DNA of 37,911 nt from an uncultured Novosphingobium sp. (GCA_937996535.1 CALKVF010000107.1:1-37911), one strand, 5' to 3'. Counted from the first letter of the stretch, positions 6,727 through 15,748 are shown. Numbers and translations: made by a program. The notes: generated from the sequence alone by a model not told the origin.

Positions 6727-7992
6727 ATGGCCTCTTCGCTGACCGCTCCCGGACGCCCCTTTGCCCCGTTCCGCTACCCCGCGTTCCGCGCGATCTGGAC
6801 GGCCAACCTGACTTCCAACATCGGCTCGATGATCCAGTCGGTCGGCGCGGCCTGGCTGATGACCGACCTGACCCGTTCGCACCAGCTGGTCGCGCTGGTC
6901 CAGGCCTCGGTGACGATCCCGGTGATGGTGCTGGGCGTGTTCGCGGGGGCGATTGCCGACAATTATGACCGGCGCAAGGTCATGCTCGCGGCCCAGGCCG
7001 GGATGCTGGTTGCCTCGGCGCTGCTGGCGGCGATGACCTGGGCGGACGCGATCGGCCCGATCTCGCTGCTGGCCTTTACCCTGGCGGTGGGCGCGGGCAC
7101 CGCGCTCAACGGCCCGGCATGGCAAGCCTCGGTCCGGTTGCAGGTTGGGCCGGGCGATCTCTCGCAGGCGATCTCGATCAACACCATCGCGTTCAATCTG
7201 GCGCGCAGCGTCGGCCCCGCGCTCGGCGGGCTGCTGATTTCGCTGACCGGACCGGCGCTGGCCTTTGCGCTCAATGCGCTCAGTTTCGTGGCGCTAATCG
7301 CGGTGCTGCTGCGCTGGCGCCCCGAAATGCCCGCACGCACCCGCCAGCCGATGATCCCCGCGATCAAGGCCGGGCTGGCTTTCTGCGCCGGGTCGAGCCC
7401 GGTGCGCCGGGTGCTGGTGCGCGGGCTAGTGTTCGGGTTCGGCGCAGCCGGGGTTCAGGCGCTGCTGCCGCTGGTGGTGCGCGAACAGCTCCACGGCACC
7501 GAGGTGGACTATGGGCTGACGCTCGGCGCGTTCGGGCTGGGCTCGATCGTGATCGCGCTGTGGGTGGCCCCGGCGCGGCGGCGCTGGGGGAGCGAGGCGG
7601 TGGTCGGCGTCGCCACCATGGTCTTTGCGCTGGCGATGCTGGTGGTGGCCCGGTCGATCTCGTTCCCACTGATCCTCGCCAGCCTGTTTATCGCGGGCGG
7701 CGGCTGGGTGGCCACGCTGACCAGCCTCAACGTCGCGATGCAGCTGCGTTCGCCCGAGGCGATTCTCGGGCGGTGCCTGGCGATCTATCAGGCGGTGACG
7801 TTCGGCGGCATGGCGCTGGGGGCCTATGCCGGCGGCCTCATCTCCGACCTGCTGGGCCTGCGCTTTGCGATCCATGCCGCCTCGGCCCTGCTGCTCGCCT
7901 CGCTGCTGCTGCGCTGGGTGGCGCCGATGCCCGCGCGCGATGACGGCCGGATCGGCAAGGATGGGGCCGCGCCCGCCACCGGCGCAACTTAA
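6727..7992 (+). CDS. MFS transporter (EntS/MFS_3-like exporter)
   Basis: A 421-residue major facilitator with about 12 hydrophobic segments. The N-terminal FRYPAFRAIWTANLTSNIGSMIQSVGAAWLMTDLTRS is typical of the MFS_3 (enterobactin exporter-like) branch, and the loop 2-3 motif A appears as GAIADNYDRRKVM. The second half repeats a related pattern around SLNVAMQLRSPEAILGRCLAIYQAVTFGGMALG. It begins 45 bases after the DUF1294 gene and could be read through from the SOS promoter, though no overlap binds them. No Shine-Dalgarno is clear ahead of the ATG. The exported compound cannot be inferred. Confidence 0.88.
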   Translation: MASSLTAPGRPFAPFRYPAFRAIWTANLTSNIGSMIQSVGAAWLMTDLTRSHQLVALVQASVTIPVMVLGVFAGAIADNYDRRKVMLAAQAGMLVASALLAAMTWADAIGPISLLAFTLAVGAGTALNGPAWQASVRLQVGPGDLSQAISINTIAFNLARSVGPALGGLLISLTGPALAFALNALSFVALIAVLLRWRPEMPARTRQPMIPAIKAGLAFCAGSSPVRRVLVRGLVFGFGAAGVQALLPLVVREQLHGTEVDYGLTLGAFGLGSIVIALWVAPARRRWGSEAVVGVATMVFALAMLVVARSISFPLILASLFIAGGGWVATLTSLNVAMQLRSPEAILGRCLAIYQAVTFGGMALGAYAGGLISDLLGLRFAIHAASALLLASLLLRWVAPMPARDDGRIGKDGAAPATGAT

Positions 7993-8052
7993 CCGTTATT
8001 TCACCATGTTGCGCCAGAACGCGAGCGACAGGATCGCTGTCGGGGAAGCCAC

Positions 8053-9387
8053 ATGGATACGTATCGCGGGAATTTCATCGACCACGCCGGGCCGGACCTC
8101 GACACCGGGGACGACGACTATGCGCGCGAAGCACCGCCCGCGGTGATCGGCCAGGACGAGCGCCGGATGCAGGTGCGCGCCTACAACCACTGGGCGGGCC
8201 TGCTCGACAACCGCAATTTCCCCTCGATCGAGGATCTCGAGCCCGAGGCCCTGCCCGATTTCGGGCCCTATTCGGTGCTGCTCGATTTCTCGACCGGGAT
8301 CGACAATCCCGCGATCCGCTTCCTTGGCACAGCGCTGGCCGAAGAATGCGGCGCCAGCACCCGCATCGCCACCCTGGCCGATGTGCCGAGCCGCTCGCTG
8401 CTGTCGCGGATCACCGATCACTACATGCAGATCCTCGCCAACCAGGCGCCGATCGGATTCGAGGCCGAATTCGTCAACCAGCGCGAGAAGACCATTCTCT
8501 ATCGCGGGATCCTGCTGCCCTATTCGAGCGACGATGACACGATCGACTTCATCTATGGGGTGATCAACTGGAAGGAACTGGCCGACCAGAAGACCACCGA
8601 CGCGCTGCTGCTGGAAATCGACCAGGCGCTCGATGCCGGCCATGCCGGAGACAGCCGCCGCGCCGATCCGCTGACCGACTGGGCCGATGGCCCGGCCGAC
8701 GATGGCGACGACGACGTGCTCGATCTGGCCGCCTTCGCCGCCGACCTTCCAGACAGCGACGACGACCTCGCAATTGATCCGGATATGGCACTGGCCGATT
8801 GGCTGGCGGCTGCCCGCGAACTGGCGCAGGCCGCCCACGGATCGGAAGACCGCACCCGTCAGGCGCTCTATGCCGCGATTGGCCGGGCCTATGATTTCTC
8901 GCTCGCTGCTGCCGCCCAGCCCGCCGAATTTGCCGAACTGGTCGCGGATTCGGGGCTGGTGATCCAGCCGCGCGCGCCGATGACCCCGGTGGTCAAGCTG
9001 GTGTTCGGCGCCGATTACGACAAGACCCGCCTGACCGAATATGCCGCCGCGCTGGGCCATGCCCACCGGCTCGGGCTGGGTCAGGGCGAACTGGCCCGCC
9101 ATCTGGCCGGCGCGCCCGGCGGGCTCAAGGGCGTGGTTGGCGAAGAGCGCCGCTTGAAACGCGCCGCCGCCGGCAAGACCGCCACGCCGCGCACCGCCCC
9201 GCGCGAGGAACTCGCTCGCAAGCTGCGCGCGATCACGGCCCGGCCGCTGGCCGAAGTGCCCAGCGCCGGCGAGGAATTCGCCCTGCTGGTCGCCCGCCGC
9301 CTGGCCTCGGGCGAAGTCGTACTGCTGGGCGAGGTCGCGTGCGATACCGCGCTGCTCGAACGCGCCGCACGCCAACTGGTCGGCTAG
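8053..9387 (+). CDS. PAS_5 domain protein with long unknown C-terminal region
   Basis: A 444-residue soluble protein. Residues about 30-180 fit the alphaproteobacterial PAS_5 domain: YNHWAGLLDNRNFPSIEDLEP, FSTGIDNPAIRFLGTAL, SLLSRITDHYMQILANQAPIGFEAEF and LPYSSDDDTIDFIYGVINWKE. An Asp-rich linker follows (about 210-255). The C-terminal part contains KLVFGADYDKTRLTEYAAALGHAHRLGLGQGELARHL and a Lys/Arg-rich stretch, and looks helical. No kinase, cyclase or receiver domain is present, so output must be by protein contact or an unrecognised domain. GGGGAAG precedes the start. It is followed by the M48 protease gene with an 84-base gap. Confidence 0.8.
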   Translation: MDTYRGNFIDHAGPDLDTGDDDYAREAPPAVIGQDERRMQVRAYNHWAGLLDNRNFPSIEDLEPEALPDFGPYSVLLDFSTGIDNPAIRFLGTALAEECGASTRIATLADVPSRSLLSRITDHYMQILANQAPIGFEAEFVNQREKTILYRGILLPYSSDDDTIDFIYGVINWKELADQKTTDALLLEIDQALDAGHAGDSRRADPLTDWADGPADDGDDDVLDLAAFAADLPDSDDDLAIDPDMALADWLAAARELAQAAHGSEDRTRQALYAAIGRAYDFSLAAAAQPAEFAELVADSGLVIQPRAPMTPVVKLVFGADYDKTRLTEYAAALGHAHRLGLGQGELARHLAGAPGGLKGVVGEERRLKRAAAGKTATPRTAPREELARKLRAITARPLAEVPSAGEEFALLVARRLASGEVVLLGEVACDTALLERAARQLVG

Positions 9388-9471
9388 CGCGCCCGGCAAT
9401 TGCGGGTTAGGGTTGGGGACACGGCCCGCCTTCAGCACCGGTTCAGGCGCTCGGCTGCCAGAAGGAACCCG

Positions 9472-10842
9472 ATGCGCAAGTCTGGCCCGATCCGTTTTCT
9501 GACCCGCGCGCTCGCCGCGCTGGTTGCCAGTACCCTGATGGCCGAGCCGGTCATGGCCCAATCGGTGCTGCGCGATGCCGAAACCGAGGCGCTGTTTCAC
9601 GACATGGCGGCCCCGATCGTCGCCGCTGCCGGGCTCGACCCCAGGAACGTCGACATCGTGCTGGTCAACGATTCCAGCGTGAACGCCTTCGTGATCGGCG
9701 GGCAGGCGGTCTATCTCAATTCCGGGCTGATCAACGAGGCCAGCAGCGCCAACGAAGTTCAGGGCGTGATCGCGCACGAACTTGGCCACATCACCGGCGG
9801 CCACGCGATCAGCGACGGCGGCAGCAAGGCGGCCACCTCGATCTCGATCCTCTCGCTGCTGCTGGGCGCGGCAGCCGCCGTGGCCGGCGCGGGCGAAGCC
9901 GCGATGGGTGTGATGATGGCCGGCCAGCAGGCCGCGCTCGGCAAATACCTCGCCTTTTCGCGCGGACAGGAAGCCAGCGCCGATGCCGCCGGGGCCAGCT
10001 TCCTCGCCAAGGCCGGAATTTCGGGCCGCGGCTCGATCAGCTTTTTCCAGAAGCTCCAGAACCTCGAAATGCGCCACGGCGTATCGCATGACGCAGACAG
10101 CGCATTCTATTCGACCCACCCGATGACCGGTGACCGGATCGCCACGCTGCAGGACACCTACCAGCAGGATCCGGCCTGGAACCGGCCGTCCGATGCCAAG
10201 CTCGAAGCGCGCTTCACCCGGGTCAAGGCCAAGCTGTTTGGCTATCTGGCCGAACCGCAAAGCACCATGCAGGTCTATCCGCCAAGCCAGACCGACGTGC
10301 CCGCGCGCTATGCCCGGGCCTATGCCTGGCACAAGGAGGCCTTCCTCGACAAGGCGCTGGGCGAGGCTGACGCGCTGCTCGCCAAGGCGCCCGAAGACCC
10401 CTATTTCCTTGAACTGAAAGGCCAGATCCTGCTCGAGGCCGGGCGCCCGCTCGATGCCCTGCCGCCGCTGCGCCATGCCACCGAAATTACCGGCAACCAG
10501 CCGCTGATCGCCACCACGTTCGGCCATGCGCTGATCGCCACCGAAAACACCGCCAATTTTGCCGAGGCCCAGCGCGTGCTCAAGGCCTCGGTCGCGCGCG
10601 ACCGCGAAAACCCCTTCGCCTGGTATCAGCTCGGCGTGGTCTATGCCGCCAATGGCGACATGGCGCGCGCGCGGCTCGCCAGCGCCGAGCAGCAGGCGCT
10701 CGAATACCGCTTCCCCGAAGCCTTGCAGAGCGCGCTGGCGGCCGAGGCCACCCTGCCCGAAGGCACGCCCGACTGGCTGCGCGCGCAGGATATCGCGATG
10801 CAGGCGCGCGCGATGATTGAACGCCAGGGCAAACACCGGTAG
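9472..10842 (+). CDS. M48 family metalloprotease with TPR-like C-terminus (BepA-like)
   Basis: A 456-residue periplasmic protein. Residues 1-30 are a signal peptide ending PVMAQ. The zinc motif HELGH is at 102-106, followed by ITGGHAISDGG. The third ligand is in the RGQEASADAAG helix, and FYSTHPMTGDRIATL is the usual tail of the catalytic domain. Residues about 280-456 form TPR-like helical repeats (YAWHKEAFLDKALGEADALLAKAPEDP and later). This layout matches BepA/YfgC, which checks outer-membrane protein assembly. The ATG at 9472 (AGAAGGAA upstream) was chosen because it puts the signal peptide at the N-terminus; an in-frame start at 9400 does not. The DsbA-like gene follows after 11 bases, consistent with a shared envelope quality-control role. 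Confidence 0.92.
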   Translation: MRKSGPIRFLTRALAALVASTLMAEPVMAQSVLRDAETEALFHDMAAPIVAAAGLDPRNVDIVLVNDSSVNAFVIGGQAVYLNSGLINEASSANEVQGVIAHELGHITGGHAISDGGSKAATSISILSLLLGAAAAVAGAGEAAMGVMMAGQQAALGKYLAFSRGQEASADAAGASFLAKAGISGRGSISFFQKLQNLEMRHGVSHDADSAFYSTHPMTGDRIATLQDTYQQDPAWNRPSDAKLEARFTRVKAKLFGYLAEPQSTMQVYPPSQTDVPARYARAYAWHKEAFLDKALGEADALLAKAPEDPYFLELKGQILLEAGRPLDALPPLRHATEITGNQPLIATTFGHALIATENTANFAEAQRVLKASVARDRENPFAWYQLGVVYAANGDMARARLASAEQQALEYRFPEALQSALAAEATLPEGTPDWLRAQDIAMQARAMIERQGKHR

Positions 10843-10853
10843 CGCCTGCCTTC

Positions 10854-11585
10854 ATGACCACGCCCAATCCCCGTTCGCCGCTTGTCCTGACCCTGGCCGG
10901 GCTTGTCCTGATGGTCGCAGGCGCGCTGGCCGGCTGGCAGTTCGAACGCCACCGCACGGCGGGCGGCGATATCGGCCCGGCAGTGCGCGCCTATCTGCTC
11001 GAACATCCCGAAGTCCTGCCCGAAGCGATGGAGCGCCTGCGCGCCAAGGAAACCGGCAAGCAGCTCGCCGCGATCGCCGACAAGATCACCACCCCCTTCC
11101 CCGGCGCCGTGCTCGGCAATCCGCAGGGCAAGGTCACGCTGGTTGAATTTACCGACTTTGCCTGCACCTATTGCCGTCGCAGCGTCGAAGATGTCGAAGC
11201 CCTGGTCCGCGCCAATCCCGATCTGCGGGTGGTGGTGCGCGAACTGCCGATCCTTTCGCCGCAAAGCGCGGTCGCCGCACGCTGGGGCCTCGCCGCCGCC
11301 GAACAGGGCCGCTACGCCGCCTTCCACAAGGCGATGTTCGCCGCCGGGCGCCCCGATCCCGCCAATATCCAGGCTGCTGCCAAGGTCGCCGGGCTCGATC
11401 TCGCCCGCGCCGCCAAGGTCATCGCCGATCCGCGCATCAATGCCGAAATCACCACCAACCTGCACTATGCCCAGACCCTCGGGTTCGATGGCACGCCCAG
11501 CTGGGTGATCGGCGATCAGGCGATCTCGGGCGCGGTCGGGCGCGAGGCGCTGGCCAAAGCGATCGAGGCCGCGCGCGAGGGGTGA
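10854..11585 (+). CDS. DsbA-family thiol:disulfide oxidoreductase
   Basis: A 243-residue envelope protein. Residues 9-29 form a signal anchor. Residues about 40-80 are the N-terminal helical region common in ScsC/BdbD-like proteins (AYLLEHPEVLPEAMERL). The thioredoxin fold begins at VTLVEFTDFACTYCRRS, with active-site Cys104-Thr-Tyr-Cys107. GTPSWVIGDQAISGAVG carries the cis-Pro loop. It likely oxidises or isomerises disulfides of exported proteins; the Cys-paired TonB receptor in this window would be a plausible client. It starts 11 bases after the M48 protease gene and should be cotranscribed with it. Whether it oxidises or isomerises cannot be told from sequence. Confidence 0.9.
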   Translation: MTTPNPRSPLVLTLAGLVLMVAGALAGWQFERHRTAGGDIGPAVRAYLLEHPEVLPEAMERLRAKETGKQLAAIADKITTPFPGAVLGNPQGKVTLVEFTDFACTYCRRSVEDVEALVRANPDLRVVVRELPILSPQSAVAARWGLAAAEQGRYAAFHKAMFAAGRPDPANIQAAAKVAGLDLARAAKVIADPRINAEITTNLHYAQTLGFDGTPSWVIGDQAISGAVGREALAKAIEAAREG

Positions 11586-11631
11586 CGGCCTTGGCTAGCG
11601 CCGCGCCGCGATTTTCTGCTAGGGCTGGGTA

Positions 11632-12792
11632 ATGGTTGTCCTGCCGTTCCACCCCACCCCCTTCTTCGCCAACAAGAACCGCGCGTTCTGGCGCCTGCAG
11701 GCGGCCGGCTGGGGCGGCGCGCTGCTGCTGCGCGCGATGTCGGGGCTGGCCAACGGGCTGCCGCTCTCGTTCCTCGTGCTGGTCCTGCTGGCGACGATCA
11801 CCGGCTTTTCGATCACGCTGATCCTTGCGGTGATCTATCGCCAGCTGATCAACCGCCGCCCGATCGTGACCTGGGGGGTGACCGCGGTGGTCCTGCCCTT
11901 TGCGGTCGCGCTCTATTCGTTCATCGATGCCTGGGTGAACGGGCTCTACGCGGGCGATGCCAGCGTCGGCTTTGCCCAGCGCATCATCGGCCTGTTCTAT
12001 CTTGACCTGACCCTGCTCGGGGCCTGGTCGGCGCTCTATTACGCGATCAACTTCTTCCTCCAGATCGAAGAGCAGAACGATCAGCTGATCCAGCTGGAAA
12101 ACCAGGCGACCCAGGCCCAGCTGGCGATGCTGCGCTACCAGCTCAACCCGCACTTCCTGTTCAACACGCTCAATTCGATCTCGACCTTGGTGCTGCTCAA
12201 GCAGACCGAGCCGGCCAATGCCATGCTCAGCCGGCTTTCGGCGTTCCTGCGCTATACCCTGGTCAACGAACCCACCGGCCGCGTCACCGTCGCGCAGGAA
12301 ATCGACACGCTCAAGCTCTACCTCGATATCGAGCGGATGCGGTTCGAGGAGCGGCTGCGCACCAGCTTCCTGATCGATCCGGCCACCCAGCCCGCGCTGC
12401 TGCCCTCGCTACTGCTCCAGCCGCTGGTCGAGAACGCGATCAAATATGCCGTCAGCCCGCAGGAGACGGGCGCCGAAATCACCATCGCCACGCAGCTCGT
12501 CGGTCAGAACCTTCGCATCACCGTCTCCGATACCGGGCCGGGATTGCAAAACGGCCCGGCGAGCAACAGGTTGACCGGCGTGACCTTTGATGGCGGCGAA
12601 CAGGTATCAACGGGCGTCGGCCTTGCGAACATTCGCGACCGGCTGGCCCAGGCTTACGGCGAGGAACATCGTTTCGAGACGATGGAACCGGCCGAAGGCG
12701 GGTTTGCCGTGCTCATCGAAATTCCGTTCGAACGCCGCGAAACCGCGGCCGAGGCGCTGCCTGCCGACCGGCGCCCCGTGCTGGCCGGCTGA
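11632..12792 (+). CDS. LytS-type membrane sensor histidine kinase
   Basis: A 386-residue protein. Four hydrophobic segments fill residues about 22-145 (near 24-42, 45-68, 78-100 and 118-143), then a short coiled coil (145-165). The His_kinase domain follows, with RYQLNPHFLFNTLNSIS carrying the phosphorylated His174. The ATPase shows N-box LVENAIKYAVSP, G1 DTGPGL and G2 GVGLANIRDRL. There is no periplasmic sensor domain, so the signal is probably sensed in the membrane. AGGG lies about 8 bases before the ATG. It is followed 17 bases later by its LytTR response regulator. Such pairs control varied envelope or export functions; the target here is unknown. Confidence 0.92.
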   Translation: MVVLPFHPTPFFANKNRAFWRLQAAGWGGALLLRAMSGLANGLPLSFLVLVLLATITGFSITLILAVIYRQLINRRPIVTWGVTAVVLPFAVALYSFIDAWVNGLYAGDASVGFAQRIIGLFYLDLTLLGAWSALYYAINFFLQIEEQNDQLIQLENQATQAQLAMLRYQLNPHFLFNTLNSISTLVLLKQTEPANAMLSRLSAFLRYTLVNEPTGRVTVAQEIDTLKLYLDIERMRFEERLRTSFLIDPATQPALLPSLLLQPLVENAIKYAVSPQETGAEITIATQLVGQNLRITVSDTGPGLQNGPASNRLTGVTFDGGEQVSTGVGLANIRDRLAQAYGEEHRFETMEPAEGGFAVLIEIPFERRETAAEALPADRRPVLAG

Positions 12793-12809
12793 ACCCAGGG
12801 ACCAATCCC

Positions 12810-13604
12810 ATGACCATCCGCACCATTCTCGTCGACGATGAAAAGCTCGCCATTCAGGGGCTGATGCTGCGTCTCGAAAAATTCCCCGATGTCGAGATCA
12901 TCGACACCTGCTCGAACGGGCGCGAGGCGATCCGCAAGATCAAGACCGAAAAGCCCGATCTGGTGTTCCTCGACATCCAGATGCCGGGCTTCGACGGCTT
13001 CTCGGTGGTCAAGGGCGTGATGGAGATCGAGCCTCCGCTGATCGTCTTCGTCACCGCCTATCAGGAACACGCCGTGCGCGCGTTCGAGGCCAATGCCGTC
13101 AACTACCTGATGAAGCCGGTCGACGAGGACAAGCTCGCTGACACGATGGAGCGCGTGCGCACCCGGCTCGCTGAAAAGCGCAGCGCCGAGGAAGCCGAAA
13201 AGCTCAAGACCGTTCTGGCCGAAGTCGCCCCCGACGCGATCGAGGCGATCCCCGAAGAGGGTGAGCCGGCCGCGCGCTATGAAAAGCTCATCAACATCAA
13301 GGATCGCGGCCAGATCTTCCGCATCGACGTGGATTCGATCGAGCGGATCGAGGCGGCGGGCGATTACATGTGCATCTACACCGCCGACAATTCGCTGATC
13401 CTGCGCGAAACGATGAAGGATCTTGAGCGCCGGCTTGATCCGCGTGTGTTCCAGCGCGTCCACCGCAGCTGGATCGTCAATCTCAATCAGGTCCGGCAGG
13501 TCAAGCCGCACACCAATGGCGAATGCTTCCTGATCCTGGAAAGCGGCGCCGATGTGAAGGTCAGCCGCTCCTACCGCGACGTTGTCGCGCGGTTCGTGCA
13601 CTAG
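12810..13604 (+). CDS. LytTR-family response regulator
   Basis: A 264-residue protein and cognate partner of the upstream kinase. The receiver domain (1-120) has acidic residues Asp9/Asp10, the phospho-acceptor Asp55 in VFLDIQMPGFDG, and the conserved Lys in NYLMKPVDEDKL. A Glu-rich linker (about 130-155) joins it to a LytTR DNA-binding domain (about 160-264) with RIEAAGDYMCIYTAD, RVFQRVHRSWIVNLNQV and KVSRSYRDVVARF. CAGGGA precedes the ATG. LytTR domains bind paired 9-10 base repeats; none is obvious just upstream of this pair. Its stop codon overlaps the Shine-Dalgarno of nadC (TAGGAGG), so nadC is probably on the same message. Confidence 0.95.
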   Translation: MTIRTILVDDEKLAIQGLMLRLEKFPDVEIIDTCSNGREAIRKIKTEKPDLVFLDIQMPGFDGFSVVKGVMEIEPPLIVFVTAYQEHAVRAFEANAVNYLMKPVDEDKLADTMERVRTRLAEKRSAEEAEKLKTVLAEVAPDAIEAIPEEGEPAARYEKLINIKDRGQIFRIDVDSIERIEAAGDYMCIYTADNSLILRETMKDLERRLDPRVFQRVHRSWIVNLNQVRQVKPHTNGECFLILESGADVKVSRSYRDVVARFVH

Positions 13605-13616
13605 GAGGCAGCGATC

Positions 13617-14477
13617 ATGGGGGGCTGGCAGCTGACGGGGTTCAACCTCGACGCATTCGTCCGCGCGACGCTGGACGAGGATCTGGGCACCGGGCTGCCC
13701 GGCGGCGGGCACGACGTGACCAGCGAAAGCGTGATCCCGGCGGACGCGCGCTTTGCCGGGGTGATGGACACCCGCGATGCGATCACAGCGGCCGGGCTGC
13801 CGATCGCGGCCGCGTTTTTCCGCGCGCTCGATCCGGCGATGACGATTGACGTGCTGGTCGAGGAAGGCGCACAGGTTCCCGCTGGCACCGACCTGATGCG
13901 GATCGAGGGCACCGCCCGCGCCATGCTAACCGCCGAACGCGCCGCGCTCAACACCGTCCAGCATCTTTCGGGCATTGCTACCCTGACGCGCACCTATGTC
14001 GATGCGATGCAGGGCCGGGGCGTGCTGCTCGACACCCGCAAGACCATCCCCGGGCTGCGCCATCTCGAAAAATACGCGACCCGGATGGGCGGGGCCAAGA
14101 ACCACCGCATGGGCCTGTGGGACGCGGCGATGATCAAGGACAACCACGTGGCCGTGGCCGGCGGTGTGGCCGAAGCCGTGCGCCGTGCGCGCGCGGCCGG
14201 GGTCAAGGACATCATCTGCGAGGTTGACCGCCTTGACCAGATCGAACCTGCACTCGCCGCCGGGGCCAGCCACATCCTGCTCGACAATATGGGCCCGGCG
14301 ATGCTGGGCGAGGCCGTGGCGCTGATCGCCGGGCGCGTGCCGAGCGAAGCCTCGGGCGGGGTGCGGCTCGACACGATCGCGGCCATCGCCGCCAGCGGGG
14401 TCACCTATGTCTCGGTCGGGCGCCTGACGCAAAGCGCGCCGGCAGCCGATATCGGGCTCGATTTCACCCCGCTGTGA
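13617..14477 (+). CDS. nadC: Nicotinate-nucleotide pyrophosphorylase (quinolinate phosphoribosyltransferase)
   Basis: A 286-residue protein, normal length for NadC. It converts quinolinate and PRPP to nicotinate mononucleotide in NAD synthesis. Visible signatures are EDLGTG near the N-terminus, AERAALNTVQHLSGIATLT, the substrate-binding DTRKTIPGLRHLEKYA, GGAKNHRMGLWDAAMIKDNH, and the C-terminal ILLDNMGP and EASGGVRLDTI blocks. The start has an excellent AGGAGG site that shares bases with the stop of the response-regulator gene. nadA and nadB are not in the window. The stop overlaps the RNase T2 start by one base (TGATG), so translation is coupled. Confidence 0.97.
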   Translation: MGGWQLTGFNLDAFVRATLDEDLGTGLPGGGHDVTSESVIPADARFAGVMDTRDAITAAGLPIAAAFFRALDPAMTIDVLVEEGAQVPAGTDLMRIEGTARAMLTAERAALNTVQHLSGIATLTRTYVDAMQGRGVLLDTRKTIPGLRHLEKYATRMGGAKNHRMGLWDAAMIKDNHVAVAGGVAEAVRRARAAGVKDIICEVDRLDQIEPALAAGASHILLDNMGPAMLGEAVALIAGRVPSEASGGVRLDTIAAIAASGVTYVSVGRLTQSAPAADIGLDFTPL

Positions 14478-15196
14478 TGCTTCGACGCCTTGCGGCCCCC
14501 TTAGGCTCTGCTGCGGCCTCAGGCCTGCTGCTGGCGGCCACCCCGGCGCTGGCCCAGGCGGCATCCTGTCAGCCGCCGCGATCCATCGAACTGCCCCGCC
14601 CGATCACGCCCGATGGCCCGGCGCTGCGCACGCCGATCACCGGCTATACCCTCGCGGTCAGCTGGTCGCCCGAATATTGCCGCGGCAAGGCTGGCGGCGC
14701 GAACGATTACCAGTGCGGCGGCCAGATCGGGCGCTTCGGCTTTGTCCTCCACGGGCTCTGGCCCGAAGGGCGCGGCAAGCCGCCGCAATGGTGCGCGCTG
14801 ACCCCGCGCCCCAGCGCCGAGGAACTGCGCGGCAACCTGTGCATGACCCCGGTGCCGTGGCTGCTCGAACACGAATGGGCCAAGCACGGCAGCTGCATGG
14901 CTGCGACGCCCGGGGCCTATTTCCGGGCTGAGCAGGCGCTGTGGGGCAAGCTGCGCCTGCCTGATGCCGCGGCCATCTCGCGCCAGGGCGGGCTGACCGC
15001 GGGGGATCTGCGCCGCGCCTTTGCCGCGCGCAATCCCGGCCTGCCCGTGGCGGCGATCGGCCTGCTCACCAGCAACGGCGGTTGGCTGCGCGAAATGCGG
15101 CTGTGCTATTCGGCGCGATTCACCCCCACGGCCTGCACCGCGCGAACCTTTGGCCCGGCGGCATCCACCCCGCTCAAGATCTGGCGCGGGGATTAG
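14477..15196 (+). CDS. Secreted ribonuclease T2
   Basis: A 239-residue protein with a signal peptide (residues 1-28, ending ALAQAA). Both catalytic blocks of the RNase T2 family are present: FVLHGLWPEG (His92) and EHEWAKHGSC (His132, Glu133, Lys136, His137). Cysteines at 31, 68, 80, 106, 122 and 140 are consistent with disulfides in the periplasm. The enzyme cuts single-stranded RNA through 2',3'-cyclic phosphates, probably for scavenging. Start: the ATG at 14477 overlaps the nadC stop; a GTG one codon earlier (14474) is also possible. The coupling with nadC is unusual. Its end overlaps the convergent tadA by four bases. Confidence 0.93.
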   Translation: MLRRLAAPLGSAAASGLLLAATPALAQAASCQPPRSIELPRPITPDGPALRTPITGYTLAVSWSPEYCRGKAGGANDYQCGGQIGRFGFVLHGLWPEGRGKPPQWCALTPRPSAEELRGNLCMTPVPWLLEHEWAKHGSCMAATPGAYFRAEQALWGKLRLPDAAAISRQGGLTAGDLRRAFAARNPGLPVAAIGLLTSNGGWLREMRLCYSARFTPTACTARTFGPAASTPLKIWRGD

Positions 15197-15648
15197 CGGC
15201 GGGCGCGAAAGAAGCCGCGCAGCAGTTCGCCGGCTTCCGATTCGCCGATTCCGGCATAGACCTCGGGCCGGTGCAAACATTGGTCATGTTCAAACACCCG
15301 CGCGCCGTGTTCCACCGCGCCGCCCTTGGGATCGCCTGCCGCGTAATAGAGCCGCCCGATTCGCGCATGGCTGATCGCCCCGGCGCACATCGGGCAGGGC
15401 TCGAGCGTGACCCACAGCTCGCAGCCTTCGAGTCGTTCGCTGCCCAGCACCTTGGCAGCGGCGCGAATCGCCAGGATTTCCGCGTGTGCGGTGGGATCGG
15501 TCAGCCCGCGCGGAGCATTGTGGGCGCTGGCGATGACCACGCCGTCCTTGACCACCACCGCGCCGATCGGCACTTCGCCCGCCTGCGCACCCGCCTGCGC
15601 CGCGGCGAGCGCGGTTTGCATCGGTTCTGGAAGGGGCCAGCGGTTCAT
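15193..15648 (-). CDS. tadA: tRNA-specific adenosine deaminase
   Basis: A 151-residue zinc deaminase of normal TadA length. The zinc site is complete: His55-Ala-Glu57 in TAHAEI, and PCPMC with Cys85 and Cys88. GEVPIGAVVV and HNAPRGLTDPTAHAE are typical of TadA. It converts A34 to inosine in the tRNA-Arg(ACG) anticodon, an essential step for reading CGN codons; the tRNA in this window is the separate CCG reader. The C-terminal FEHDQCLHRPEVYAGI followed by LLRGFFRARR is family-typical. It is convergent with RNase T2 (four shared bases) and divergent from rpmB. Confidence 0.95.
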   Translation of the reverse strand: MNRWPLPEPMQTALAAAQAGAQAGEVPIGAVVVKDGVVIASAHNAPRGLTDPTAHAEILAIRAAAKVLGSERLEGCELWVTLEPCPMCAGAISHARIGRLYYAAGDPKGGAVEHGARVFEHDQCLHRPEVYAGIGESEAGELLRGFFRARR

Positions 15649-15671
15649 TTGCGCGGATTGGCCGCGATATC

Positions 15672-15700
15672 TTGACCGTTCAAGGGGGAATCGCTATGCG
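15672..15700 (+). promoter_or_regulatory. Probable sigma-70 promoter of rpmB
   Basis: TTGACC (15672-15677) and TATGCG (15695-15700) are separated by exactly 17 bases, upstream of the highly expressed ribosomal protein gene. The predicted leader is about 40 bases. Confidence 0.6.
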
Positions 15701-15748
15701 CCCGGCTTCTTCCGGCAACGGTAACGTATTTTCGAAGCGAGTTTAGCC

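Noticed and set aside
7996..10836. A 946-residue minus-strand open frame antisense to the PAS_5 and M48 genes
   Set aside because: It is the mirror of two recognisable genes with codon third-position G/C; its sequence is His/Gly/Arg-rich with no domain.
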